This document shows positions 18,790 to 27,372 of a stretch of 64,000 nucleotides of DNA, in pieces. The DNA is from Natronincola ferrireducens (lineage in GTDB: Bacteria > Bacillota > Clostridia > Peptostreptococcales > Natronincolaceae). Position numbers and translations under genes: made by a program. A model generated the notes under the pieces. The model was not told where the DNA came from. It worked only from the letters and a program-made list of their open reading frames with translations, and did not search any database. The stretch covers positions 186,001 through 250,000 of the forward strand of contig NZ_FNFP01000002.1 of the NCBI RefSeq assembly GCF_900100845.1, in the 5' to 3' direction. Position 1 is the first letter of the stretch, and each line of letters opens with the position of its first letter.

Positions 18790-20157
18790 ATGATGCGATC
18801 AATGTTTTCAGCTGTTTCTGGGTTAAGGGCCCATCAGCTTAGAATGGATGTTATTGGCAATAACATTGCCAATGTCAATACTGTAGGATTCAAAGGTTCC
18901 AGAGTTACCTTTCAGGAGGTTTTCAACCAAACCTTAAGGGGGGCTGGAGCCCCACAACAAGGAAGGGGTGGCACCAATCCTCAACAGGTGGGGTTAGGAA
19001 TCAATGTTGCTTCTATGGACACCTTCCATATCCGTGGAGCAGTAGAAAGAACAGACTACAATACAGATTTAATGATTAATGGAGATGGATTTTTCATAGT
19101 AGGGGATGGAGATACAAGGAGTTATACTCGAGCTGGAAGCTTTGTTTTAGATGAGGCAGGAAACTTGGTTACACCTGAAGGCTTTAAGGTAATGGGTTAT
19201 ATGTATGATGAAAAGACAGGAAAAATGGGGACTACATTAGAAGGAATAGAAGTTTCTAGGGGGCTTAGTTTTGATGCAATGTCTACAGGAGCTAACTATC
19301 CAAGTCCTGGTGTTTTCTTTGAGGGTAATCTTAATGCAGACGTAAAGCCTGCTGGTGCTATGAATAATGAAGATCCTCCCAAATTCGAGGTAAAACCTCC
19401 TGAAGCTGGAACTGCATTGGAGGATATAAAGGATAATGAGGGTAAAAGTGCAGTTGCTAGGGACACAACATTCACTGTATATGATGAATTAGGAGGGGCT
19501 CATGAAGTAAGACTAGCTTTTGTTAAGACCGGTGCTAATGAATATAATGTATATACAGTAGATAAAGATGGGCGTATTACCGATGTCGGCCCTCACCCTA
19601 TCGAATTTGAAAGTGATGGAACAATAAAAACTGGTCAAACGATGGAGCTAAAGAGGGTAGATTTAGATGATACCGGGAATGAAAAGGATTTGCTAGAAAA
19701 TGGCGCTAAAAAATTTGAGTTTAAAATAAGCTTTGAAAAATTAACGCAATTTGCCAACGAATCCGATGCTTCCGCCACAAGTATTCATGGATATAAGCAA
19801 GGGAGTTTAAGTGATTTTGCTGTAGATAGCAATGGCGTTATAACCGGCTACTTTACCAATAATCAAATGCGCCCCATAGGACAAGTGGCCCTAGCTAACT
19901 TTAAAAACCCTGCAGGTCTAGAAAAAACAGGAAACAATCTTTACAGGGTTACATCTAACTCTGGAGAACCAATGATAGGAAATCCTGGAACCGGTGGAAG
20001 GGGTGCCTTAAACCCAGGGGCCTTAGAAATGTCGAATGTAGACTTGTCTAGGGAGTTTACCAATATGATTACCACCCAAAGGGGTTTTCAAGCAAATTCA
20101 AGAGTTATAACAGCTAGTGATGAAATGCTTCAGGAAGTAGTGAATATGAAAAGATAG
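18790..20157 (+). CDS. flgE: Flagellar hook protein FlgE
   Basis: A 455-residue hook subunit. The N terminus has FSAVSGLRAHQLRMDVIGNN and ANVNTVGFKGSR, the central domains are variable, and the C terminus has NVDLSREFTNMITTQRGFQA. ATG codons at 18790 and 18793 are both possible, with TAGGAGGTCATG immediately upstream. The length fits the longer FlgE/F/G-type hook proteins. A strong hairpin follows directly. Confidence 0.97.
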   Translation: MMRSMFSAVSGLRAHQLRMDVIGNNIANVNTVGFKGSRVTFQEVFNQTLRGAGAPQQGRGGTNPQQVGLGINVASMDTFHIRGAVERTDYNTDLMINGDGFFIVGDGDTRSYTRAGSFVLDEAGNLVTPEGFKVMGYMYDEKTGKMGTTLEGIEVSRGLSFDAMSTGANYPSPGVFFEGNLNADVKPAGAMNNEDPPKFEVKPPEAGTALEDIKDNEGKSAVARDTTFTVYDELGGAHEVRLAFVKTGANEYNVYTVDKDGRITDVGPHPIEFESDGTIKTGQTMELKRVDLDDTGNEKDLLENGAKKFEFKISFEKLTQFANESDASATSIHGYKQGSLSDFAVDSNGVITGYFTNNQMRPIGQVALANFKNPAGLEKTGNNLYRVTSNSGEPMIGNPGTGGRGALNPGALEMSNVDLSREFTNMITTQRGFQANSRVITASDEMLQEVVNMKR

Positions 20158-20160
20158 TTT

Positions 20161-20201
20161 TATCCTTTAGTGGGATAGGTAAGCCATCCCACTAAAGGAT
20201 A
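20161..20201 (+). other. Perfect 16-bp hairpin after flgE, no T-run
   Basis: Positions 20161-20176 and 20186-20201 are perfect inverted complements with a 9-base loop. The sequence after the stem is ATGAAAGAAT, so it is not a standard intrinsic terminator. It could protect the 3' end of the highly expressed flgE message or partially stop transcription. Confidence 0.75.
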
Positions 20202-20241
20202 ATGAAAGAATAATTTATACTACAAAAGAGGAAATTCAACA

Positions 20242-20466
20242 ATGATTAAGGTTAAACGATTAAATAATAGTGAAATCCTATTAAATTGTGAATTAATAGA
20301 AATCATAGAAGAAACCCCGGATACGATAATTACCCTTATAAATGGACATAAAATTGTAGTTATAGAAAGTGCAGATGAAGTCCTTAACAAAATTATCAGC
20401 TATAAAAGAAGAATTTATGGTGTTCATCCTCAAAATCAAGAAAAGGCTTATGGAAAAGAGGTGTAG
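20242..20466 (+). CDS. flbD: FlbD/SwrD family flagellar protein
   Basis: 74 residues, the usual size. The family pattern is MIKVKRLNNSEILLNCELIE, then ITLINGHKIVV and a C-terminal helix. B. subtilis SwrD (YlzI) of this family raises flagellar power and supports swarming. Here it lies directly upstream of motA and motB, which fits a stator-related function. Confidence 0.9.
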   Translation: MIKVKRLNNSEILLNCELIEIIEETPDTIITLINGHKIVVIESADEVLNKIISYKRRIYGVHPQNQEKAYGKEV

Positions 20467-20468
20467 TT

Positions 20469-21254
20469 TTGGATTTAGCAACAGTTATTGGAATTATAGT
20501 AGGTTTAGCCTTTGTTACATGGGGTATTATTAGCACTGGTGATATTATTATGTATCTCAACTTGCCCTCTATTTTGATTGTATTAGGAGGAACAATATCT
20601 GCTACCTTCGTAGCCTATCCATTAGCAAAGGTATTAGAAGCCATGAAAATAGCATCAAAGGCATTTTCTAATAAAATCATTGAATCAGGAGAGATTATTG
20701 CAAAAATTATAGGATTGGCAAATACAGCAAGAAAAGAGGGGTTGCTGGCTCTAGAGGAGGCGGCAGAAGGAATAGAGGATGAATTTTTACAAAAAGGTAT
20801 TATGTTAATTGTTGATGGTACCGATCCAGAGCTGGTAAGAAGCCTTCTGGAGACGGAATTATCCTTTATAGAAGAAAGACATAGGCAAGGACAGGGGATT
20901 TTTGAAACTATGGGGAGTTTGTCACCGGCCTTTGGTATGATAGGAACATTAATTGGGCTAATTAACATGTTAAGGACTTTAGATGATCCATCGACAATTG
21001 GCCCTAGTATGGCAGTAGCATTAATCACAACCTTTTATGGTTCCCTATTGGCTAATCTAATATTTATTCCTTTAGCCAATAAGTTACAACTTAGAAGTAG
21101 GGAAGAAATTTTAAGAAAAGAAATTATGGTTGAGGGATTACTATCTATTCAGGCAGGAGAAAATCCTCGTATTATTGAGGAAAAACTAAAGGCCTTTTTA
21201 CCTCCAAAAACTAGAAGGGACTTGCAACAAAACCAGGAAGGTGTTGAAGCATAA
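20469..21254 (+). CDS. motA: Flagellar stator subunit MotA (PomA-like)
   Basis: 261 residues with four membrane segments and a large cytoplasmic loop. The ion-channel motif SPAFGMIGTLIGLINML and the loop motif EERHRQGQGIF are present. The N terminus (MDLATVIGIIVG) and overall length resemble sodium-driven PomA more than E. coli MotA. The start is TTG 20469, with GAGGTG at 20458-20463 five bases upstream. It overlaps motB by one base (TAATG), so the 5:2 stator partners are coupled. Confidence 0.96.
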   Translation: MDLATVIGIIVGLAFVTWGIISTGDIIMYLNLPSILIVLGGTISATFVAYPLAKVLEAMKIASKAFSNKIIESGEIIAKIIGLANTARKEGLLALEEAAEGIEDEFLQKGIMLIVDGTDPELVRSLLETELSFIEERHRQGQGIFETMGSLSPAFGMIGTLIGLINMLRTLDDPSTIGPSMAVALITTFYGSLLANLIFIPLANKLQLRSREEILRKEIMVEGLLSIQAGENPRIIEEKLKAFLPPKTRRDLQQNQEGVEA

Positions 21255-22003
21255 TGGCTAGGAGGAGGATTAGTGAAGACAAAACTCAACAAGGATCCCC
21301 AGCATGGATGGCTACCTATGGGGATATGGTAACTTTGCTGTTGTGTTTTTTTGTGTTGCTCTTTAGTTTTTCTGAAATTGATGTACAAAAATTTGAAGCT
21401 ATTATACAATCTTTCCAGGGTTCCTTAGGTATTTTAGATGCTGGAAGATCAATTGAACCAAGTCAGTATATTTCTGATGGGTTGAATGATGAATTGACCA
21501 CAAAGCAATTAGAAGAGTTAGAGGATTTTAGAAAGCTTCAGGAGCGACTTCAGCAATTTTTAAGGGAAAGAGAACTAGACGCTGACATATTGGTTTCTTT
21601 AGAAACTAGAGGGTTAGTCTTACGATTTCAAGACAATGTATTGTTTGATCCTGGAAGGGCTGAAATTAAAGGAACATTTACTGAGATTCTTTTAAATATA
21701 GCAGAGTTTCTAGATGAAGCAGAATATCAAAATAAATCTGTAAAGATAGAAGGGCATACTGATACAGTTCCTGTAGGTCTAAATTCAAAACATGAAACAA
21801 ACTGGGAATTATCTGTGGCCAGAGCTGCTAATGTAGTAAGGTTTTTGATAGAAGATGTGGGACTGGAACCCACAAGGTTTTCAGCCGCGGGCTATGGAGA
21901 ATATCATCCGGTAGCACCAAATGATACAGTAGAAAACAGAGCGAAAAATAGACGGGTGGATATTGTAATTTTAAAATCTGAACTAAATATTTCCACACCC
22001 TAA
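21254..22003 (+). CDS. motB: Flagellar stator subunit MotB (PomB-like)
   Basis: 249 residues. The single membrane helix carries the ion-binding Asp24 (PAWMATYGDMVTLLL) followed by Cys31 and FFVLLFSFSEID, as in Vibrio PomB. The C-terminal OmpA-like peptidoglycan-binding domain includes VKIEGHTDTVP, SVARAANVVRFL and NRAKNRRVDIVI. It anchors the stator to the wall. The resemblance to PomB suggests sodium coupling, which is inference. Confidence 0.96.
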   Translation: MARRRISEDKTQQGSPAWMATYGDMVTLLLCFFVLLFSFSEIDVQKFEAIIQSFQGSLGILDAGRSIEPSQYISDGLNDELTTKQLEELEDFRKLQERLQQFLRERELDADILVSLETRGLVLRFQDNVLFDPGRAEIKGTFTEILLNIAEFLDEAEYQNKSVKIEGHTDTVPVGLNSKHETNWELSVARAANVVRFLIEDVGLEPTRFSAAGYGEYHPVAPNDTVENRAKNRRVDIVILKSELNISTP

Positions 22004-22030
22004 CACATAAAAGGAATTGGGGGTAACTAA

Positions 22031-22447
22031 ATGAATTTTAGGAAAATACTTTTATATTCATTAATAGGCTTTGTTCTATCTGGAATTTTCTTCGGGACCA
22101 TATTATATTTTACTGTATTTAGAGTCCCCAAAGAAGTTAGCAATTATGTGGAAACTTATAAATTTCACCTAGGAAGCTTCTCAACCAATTTAAGCCATCA
22201 AAGGAGCTTTTTTAAAGGAGAAATTACAGTAGAAACAACAGATAAAAGTCTTTTGAAAAATTTAGATGAAAAAAATGCTGAACTTAGGGATCAAATTATA
22301 AAAACTATTATAGGACAAAAACCTGAAGATATTTTAAACCCCGAAGGACAGCAGGAGCTAAGGCAAGAACTGATAAGAATAATATCAGAGGTAATGGCAT
22401 CAGATAAAATCACCAATGTTTACTTTACTGATTATATTATACAATAG
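22031..22447 (+). CDS. fliL: Flagellar basal body-associated protein FliL
   Basis: 138 residues with one N-terminal membrane helix (about 7-29) and a stomatin-like extracytoplasmic domain ending in MASDKITNVYFTDYIIQ. FliL surrounds and stabilises stators. It lies directly after motAB and before fliM. GGGGGTAACT precedes the ATG. Confidence 0.93.
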   Translation: MNFRKILLYSLIGFVLSGIFFGTILYFTVFRVPKEVSNYVETYKFHLGSFSTNLSHQRSFFKGEITVETTDKSLLKNLDEKNAELRDQIIKTIIGQKPEDILNPEGQQELRQELIRIISEVMASDKITNVYFTDYIIQ

Positions 22448-22459
22448 GAGGTGATATGC

Positions 22460-23455
22460 TTGTCTGATGTTTTATCCCAAAATGAAATTGATGCTTTATT
22501 ACAGGCTTTAAGTACTGGAGAGTTAGATGTAGAAGACATTCAAGAAGAAAAACAAGATAAAAAAATTAGAAGCTATGATTTTAAGAGTCCAAAAAAACTT
22601 GCCAAGGATCAGCTTCGAACCCTACAAATTATTCATGACAATTATTCTAGAAGCTTAAACACCTTTTTGTCAGGATACCTAAGAAGCTATGTGCAAACAG
22701 AAGTTTCTTCAGTAGAGGAATTATCCTACTATGAGTTTAGTAATTCCATCGTTAATCCTGCCATTATATCTATGATAAATTTTCATCCTCTTACAGGACA
22801 AATAGCTATAGATTTATCTCCTTCTATAGCCTTTACACTTATTGATAGAATACTTGGGGGTAGCGGTAAAAATTATGAAGAAATCCGAACCTTTACAGAA
22901 ATTGAAATTACTTTGATCAAAAAGCTAATGAAACAAATAATTGATTTGATGATAGATCCATGGGAAAATGTTATTGAACTTCAACCTGTATTAGAAAAAA
23001 TAGAGACCAACTCTCAGTTTGCTCAAATTGTATCTCCTAATGAAACGGTGGCATTAATAACCTTAAATATAAAAATAGGTGATGTTGAGGGGATGTTAAA
23101 TATATGTATTCCCCATATTGTTATAGAGCCAATCTTGACAAAGCTCAGTACAAAATTTTGGTTCTCAAGCATTAGCAAAACAATAACAGAAGAAGACAAG
23201 AAAACCTTGAAAAAACGTGTAGAAAAAAGCAAAATTAATATTTGCGCCCAATTAGGCTCTACTTATATAACTGTAAAAGACTTTCTAGAACTACAGATAG
23301 AAGATGTGATCTTACTAGATCAATTGGCAAAGGCTGAAATAGAAATTTTTGCAGGGGATAAGCGGAAGTATTTTGGCCTCCCAGGAACAATGAAAAACAA
23401 AATCGCTGTAAAGGTTACTAGAATTGACAAGGAAGGAGATGAACTAGATGAATGA
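22460..23455 (+). CDS. fliM: Flagellar motor switch protein FliM
   Basis: 331 residues. The N-terminal CheY-P-binding peptide DVLSQNEIDALLQAL is followed by the CheC-like middle domain and a C-terminal SpoA/FliN-like domain. I chose TTG 22460 because AGGAGG at 22446-22451 is then 8 bases away; the open frame begins at GTG 22451 inside that site. It overlaps fliY by 8 bases. Confidence 0.96.
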   Translation: MSDVLSQNEIDALLQALSTGELDVEDIQEEKQDKKIRSYDFKSPKKLAKDQLRTLQIIHDNYSRSLNTFLSGYLRSYVQTEVSSVEELSYYEFSNSIVNPAIISMINFHPLTGQIAIDLSPSIAFTLIDRILGGSGKNYEEIRTFTEIEITLIKKLMKQIIDLMIDPWENVIELQPVLEKIETNSQFAQIVSPNETVALITLNIKIGDVEGMLNICIPHIVIEPILTKLSTKFWFSSISKTITEEDKKTLKKRVEKSKINICAQLGSTYITVKDFLELQIEDVILLDQLAKAEIEIFAGDKRKYFGLPGTMKNKIAVKVTRIDKEGDELDE

Positions 23456-24596
23456 TATGTTATCCCAAGAAGAAATAGATGCTCTCCTTAGAGGAAGTAG
23501 TATTAACTCAGATGAGGTTGAGGATGCAGGCTTTGAATTTACAGACATAGAAAAAGATGCTATTGGCGAAATAGGTAACATTAGCATGGGAACTTCAGCT
23601 ACAACATTATCTACTTTATTAAGGCATAAGGTAACCATTACAACACCAAAGGTTTCTATCATGACAATGCAGCAGCTGTGTGAAGATTATCCAATGCCTT
23701 TCGTGGCAGTAGAGGTGAAATATAAAGAAGGTATACAGGGGCTGAATCTGTTAATTATAAAAATAGAAGATGTAAAAATTATTGCTGACTTAATGATGGG
23801 TGGCAGTGGACAAGCAGGTAGTGATCCTCTATCAGAACTCCATTTAAGTGCCATTAGTGAAGCTATGAATCAAATGGTGGGGTCTTCCGCAACCTCTTTA
23901 TCGGAAATGTTCACAAAAAAAATAGATATAAGTCCACCTAGGGCATTTGAGCTGGACCTTCAAGAGAAAGATATCAATGGCATTTTTAACGATGACAAAG
24001 AAAAATTAGTTCGCATAGCCTTTAAAATGGAAATAGAAGGCTTAATAGATAGTGAGATTATGCAATTAATTCCAATTGGTTTTGCAAAAGAAATAATAAA
24101 GTCGTTAATGCCTACGAATGATGAAGCTTTGGCTTCCAGCATAAATCAATCTTTAGTTGAAGCAGAAGATAGAGATAAAGCAGATGATTATGATATTATA
24201 AATGCTTCTATGATAGAAGAAGAGACTTACTTAACAAGTGAAGCCCAACAAATAGATAACAAGCCTCAGCAAAACAAAAAGGTTAATGTTCAACCAGTGG
24301 AGTTCCAATCCTTTGACCAGCCTTCTTATAGAGGAATTCCAGAGAATATTAGTCTGATTCAAGATGTGCCCTTGAAGGTAACAGTTCAATTAGGAAAAAC
24401 TGTAAAGAAGATAAATGAAGTACTGGAGTTTGGACCTGGTACAATAATTGAACTTGATAAACTTGTGGGGGAGCCCTTAGATATATTGGTAAATGGTCAA
24501 TATGTAGCAAAGGGAGAAGTGGTTGTAATAGATGAAAACTATGGAGTGCGGATAACGGATATTGTTAATCCTCAAAAACGTTTTGCCAAACTTTAG
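23448..24596 (+). CDS. fliY: Flagellar switch phosphatase FliY
   Basis: 382 residues. FliY joins a CheY-P-binding N-terminal peptide (DMLSQEEIDALLRG), a CheC-like phosphatase domain with two E-x2-N style motifs (IGEIGNISMGTS and ISEAMNQMVGSS), a linker, and a C-terminal FliN domain (VPLKVTVQLGKT). It is both a C-ring component and a CheY-P phosphatase. Translation starts inside the end of fliM. Confidence 0.95.
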   Translation: MNDMLSQEEIDALLRGSSINSDEVEDAGFEFTDIEKDAIGEIGNISMGTSATTLSTLLRHKVTITTPKVSIMTMQQLCEDYPMPFVAVEVKYKEGIQGLNLLIIKIEDVKIIADLMMGGSGQAGSDPLSELHLSAISEAMNQMVGSSATSLSEMFTKKIDISPPRAFELDLQEKDINGIFNDDKEKLVRIAFKMEIEGLIDSEIMQLIPIGFAKEIIKSLMPTNDEALASSINQSLVEAEDRDKADDYDIINASMIEEETYLTSEAQQIDNKPQQNKKVNVQPVEFQSFDQPSYRGIPENISLIQDVPLKVTVQLGKTVKKINEVLEFGPGTIIELDKLVGEPLDILVNGQYVAKGEVVVIDENYGVRITDIVNPQKRFAKL

Positions 24597-24687
24597 GTAA
24601 GGGGTTATACTATAGATCTTATGGTGATTAATATTTAATTCAGACAAAATCTATAATTATTACAAGAATATGAAGGAGGAACTTAGT

Positions 24688-25050
24688 ATGGCTAGTGGAA
24701 TTTTAATAGTTGATGATGCTGCATTTATGAGAATGATGATTAAAGATGTGTTGACGAAAAATGGATTAGAGGTAATAGGTGAAGCGGAAAACGGACTGAA
24801 GGCTGTTGAAAAATATAAGGAGTTAGAGCCCCATCTAACGATTATGGATATTACTATGCCTGAAATGGATGGCATACAGGCTGTAAAAGAAATAAAAAAA
24901 TTGGATGCTAACGCTAAAATTATTATGTGTTCAGCAATGGGTCAACAGGCAATGGTTATTGAAGCAATTCAAGCAGGAGCAAAGGATTTTATAGTAAAGC
25001 CTTTTCAAGCTGATCGTGTTATTGAAGCGGTTAAAAAAGCTATAGGATAA
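24688..25050 (+). CDS. cheY: Chemotaxis response regulator CheY
   Basis: A 120-residue single-domain receiver. Metal-binding Asp9 and Asp10 (LIVDDAAFMR), phospho-acceptor Asp54 (MDITMPEMDG), the switch Ser/Thr region CSAMG and the Lys in IVKPF are all present. I chose ATG 24688 because GGAGGA at 24675-24680 precedes it; ATG 24670 has no site. CheY-P binds FliM/FliY to control rotation. Confidence 0.97.
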   Translation: MASGILIVDDAAFMRMMIKDVLTKNGLEVIGEAENGLKAVEKYKELEPHLTIMDITMPEMDGIQAVKEIKKLDANAKIIMCSAMGQQAMVIEAIQAGAKDFIVKPFQADRVIEAVKKAIG

Positions 25051-25073
25051 CAAAGTAGATAGAAGGAGAATTC

Positions 25074-25463
25074 ATGTTACAAAACAATATTTATACTATT
25101 TTTTCTACAGTAATTATGGCTGTTTTTGTAATTTTTATAGCTTATTATACAACAGTTATAATTAGCAAAAAATCAAATTTTTATCTTCAAGATAGAACCG
25201 TCAAGATATTAGAGCGAACAGGAATATCTACTCACTTGAATATAACAATTATTCAAATTGCTGATAAGGTTTATATATTAGCGGTTCAAAACAAAAATAC
25301 TACAATCATTGATTCAATGGACTTTGAAAAATGGCATGAATATAGAAAAAACCACTATAGGCCAACTCAAAGTAATTTTGCTAGTATGTTTAAAAATCCT
25401 TTTAGTAAAATCATTGCATCAACAAGGACTAAAGCAGAAATCAGCAGCAAAAAAAAAGGGTGA
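25074..25463 (+). CDS. fliO: Flagellar biosynthesis protein FliO
   Basis: 129 residues with an N-terminal membrane helix (about 8-30) and a short cytoplasmic domain with VKILERTGISTHLNITIIQ and VYILAVQ, the FliO/FliZ pattern. It helps assemble the FliP ring. The gene ends in three Lys codons in an A9 tract at 25449-25457 followed by GGGTGA; the stop overlaps the upstream end of the fliP frame. A one-base slip there would fuse FliO to FliP (see findings). Confidence 0.88.
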   Translation: MLQNNIYTIFSTVIMAVFVIFIAYYTTVIISKKSNFYLQDRTVKILERTGISTHLNITIIQIADKVYILAVQNKNTTIIDSMDFEKWHEYRKNHYRPTQSNFASMFKNPFSKIIASTRTKAEISSKKKG

Positions 25464-25477
25464 TAAAAATAAAAATC

Positions 25478-26275
25478 ATGAGAAACAATAAAATTTCTAA
25501 TAAAAAAAAACAGAAAAAGAAAATATACCTATGTGTAGTAGTTATTTTAATAAGTATACTTTTTAGTGCTATGGTTGTAAGTGCTGAGCCTAATAACATA
25601 CCTATTCCAAGGATAGGATTAAATATTGAGGAGGCAGATAATCCCCAAGAGGTAGCGGTATCTATTCAGATATTGTTTTTGATGACTATCTTATCCCTAG
25701 CACCGGCTATTCTTATTATGATGACTAGCTTCACAAGAATCATTATTGTATTATCCTTTTTAAGAAATGCCTTGGCTACACAACAAACACCTCCTACTCA
25801 AGTTATAATTGGATTAGCTTTATTTTTAACCTTTTTCACAATGGCGCCTATAGCAACAGAAATCAATGAAAATGCACTGCAGCCTTATTTACAAGAAGAA
25901 ATTAGTCAAGCAGATGCATTATCTATAGCTATAGAGCCTATAAGGGAATTTATGCTAAGACAGACTAGAGAAAAGGATTTAAGTTTATTTATAGAAATGG
26001 CCCATGTGGATGGACCTTTAGAAATCAATGAGATTTCCAATACAATATTAATACCCGCTTTTATTATTAGTGAATTAAAAACTGCATTTCAATTGGGGTT
26101 TATATTATTTATACCTTTTATCGTAATTGATATGGTAGTGGCTAGTACGTTAATGTCAATGGGGATGATGATGTTACCTCCAGCTATGATATCTTTACCC
26201 TTTAAATTATTATTATTTATTATGGTGGATGGATGGAATGTGCTAATCCGTTCCCTGCTTACAAGCTTCCATTAG
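25478..26275 (+). CDS. fliP: Flagellar export gate protein FliP
   Basis: About 265 residues. A basic N-terminal stretch and signal peptide end near VVSAEPNN. The mature part carries ILIMMTSFTRIIIVLSFLRN and the C-terminal membrane helices with MGMMMLPPAMISLPFKL. FliP forms the core of the type III export pore with FliQ and FliR. The start is unsure: ATG 25478 lacks a well-spaced ribosome binding site, and GTG 25460 overlaps the fliO stop. Confidence 0.95.
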   Translation: MRNNKISNKKKQKKKIYLCVVVILISILFSAMVVSAEPNNIPIPRIGLNIEEADNPQEVAVSIQILFLMTILSLAPAILIMMTSFTRIIIVLSFLRNALATQQTPPTQVIIGLALFLTFFTMAPIATEINENALQPYLQEEISQADALSIAIEPIREFMLRQTREKDLSLFIEMAHVDGPLEINEISNTILIPAFIISELKTAFQLGFILFIPFIVIDMVVASTLMSMGMMMLPPAMISLPFKLLLFIMVDGWNVLIRSLLTSFH

Positions 26276-26285
26276 AGGTGATAAG

Positions 26286-26555
26286 ATGAATGAATCAATG
26301 GTTATCGAATTAGGACAACAGACAATGTTTACAATACTACTAATGGCGGCTCCTATGTTGGGTATAGGATTAATAGTAGGATTAGCTGTTAGTATTTTTC
26401 AAGCTACAACCCAGATTCAAGAGGCTACCCTAGCCTTTATTCCTAAAATCATAGCTGTTTTAGGTTCGGTAGTAATATTTGGACCTTGGCTACTATCTAT
26501 TATTATTAACTTTACATTATCTTTATTTACAAATATGAGTAGTTTTATACAGTAA
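26286..26555 (+). CDS. fliQ: Flagellar export gate protein FliQ
   Basis: 89 residues with two membrane hairpin helices, the family's normal size. The motif AAPMLGIGLIVGLAVSIFQA, followed by TQIQEATLAFIPK, is diagnostic. GAGGTGATAAG precedes the ATG. FliQ wraps around the FliP/FliR pore. Confidence 0.97.
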   Translation: MNESMVIELGQQTMFTILLMAAPMLGIGLIVGLAVSIFQATTQIQEATLAFIPKIIAVLGSVVIFGPWLLSIIINFTLSLFTNMSSFIQ

Positions 26556-26570
26556 AGTGTGGTCAAACCT

Positions 26571-27368
26571 ATGGAGAATATATATACAGATATTTTAGCA
26601 AATATAAACTTGTTTTTTCTTATTTTAGTTAGGGTTAGTGGTATATTTGTTATAGCACCTATATTTGGAAGAAATAATCTACCTGTAATTATGAAGGTGG
26701 GATTGTCAGCCCTTATATCCTTTATATTATTACCTATTATTTCATCAGATATAGGGATTCATCTACAACAGAATCATTTTTTTGAGTTAACTCTTAATAT
26801 TACAAAGGAATTTTTATTAGGAGTCACTATTGGATTTATATGCTTTCTATACTTTAGTGCCTTGTATTTAGCTGGAACAATTATTGATACCCAAATAGGC
26901 TTTGCTATGGTAAATGTATTGGATCCTCAGCTTAATACCCAGATGCCTATAATGGCAAATTATTACAATATTTTAGTAACCTTAATATTTTTAATTTTAA
27001 ATGGTCATCATTTCATCATCCGAGGTTTGGTATATAGCTATGAACTATTGCCAATAGGCTTTGTATTTACCATTAGCGAAGGAGTTATCTATAAATTAAT
27101 TGATATGATGATGGAAATATTTGTATTGGCTTTTCAGTTCAGCGCTCCAATTTTAGCTACTATTTTTTTAGCCAATGTACTACTGGGTATTTTGGCCAGA
27201 ACAATGCCCCAGATGAATGTTTTTATTGTTGGACTACCTTTGAAAATTTTTGTAGGTATCCTTACAATTTTGGTTACTTTACAATTTTTAATTCCTTTTT
27301 CCCAAAGGTTATTTGATAAGATGTTTGGTGGCCTATATGAAATACTTCAACTCTTATCAAAAGGATGA
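26571..27368 (+). CDS. fliR: Flagellar export gate protein FliR
   Basis: About 265 residues with six to seven hydrophobic segments. LVRVSGIFVIAPIFGRNNLP near the N terminus and the GTIIDTQIGFAMVNVLDPQ segment identify FliR. ATG 26571 or GTG 26559 could start it; neither has a clear ribosome binding site, so coupling to fliQ is likely. In some clostridia fliR is fused to flhB; here they are separate, 4 bases apart. Confidence 0.95.
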   Translation: MENIYTDILANINLFFLILVRVSGIFVIAPIFGRNNLPVIMKVGLSALISFILLPIISSDIGIHLQQNHFFELTLNITKEFLLGVTIGFICFLYFSALYLAGTIIDTQIGFAMVNVLDPQLNTQMPIMANYYNILVTLIFLILNGHHFIIRGLVYSYELLPIGFVFTISEGVIYKLIDMMMEIFVLAFQFSAPILATIFLANVLLGILARTMPQMNVFIVGLPLKIFVGILTILVTLQFLIPFSQRLFDKMFGGLYEILQLLSKG

Positions 27369-27372
27369 TACT

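Noticed and set aside
20615-21028. A 137-codon minus-strand open frame inside motA
   Set aside because: It is a shadow of a clearly conserved membrane protein; no plausible ribosome binding site or domain.
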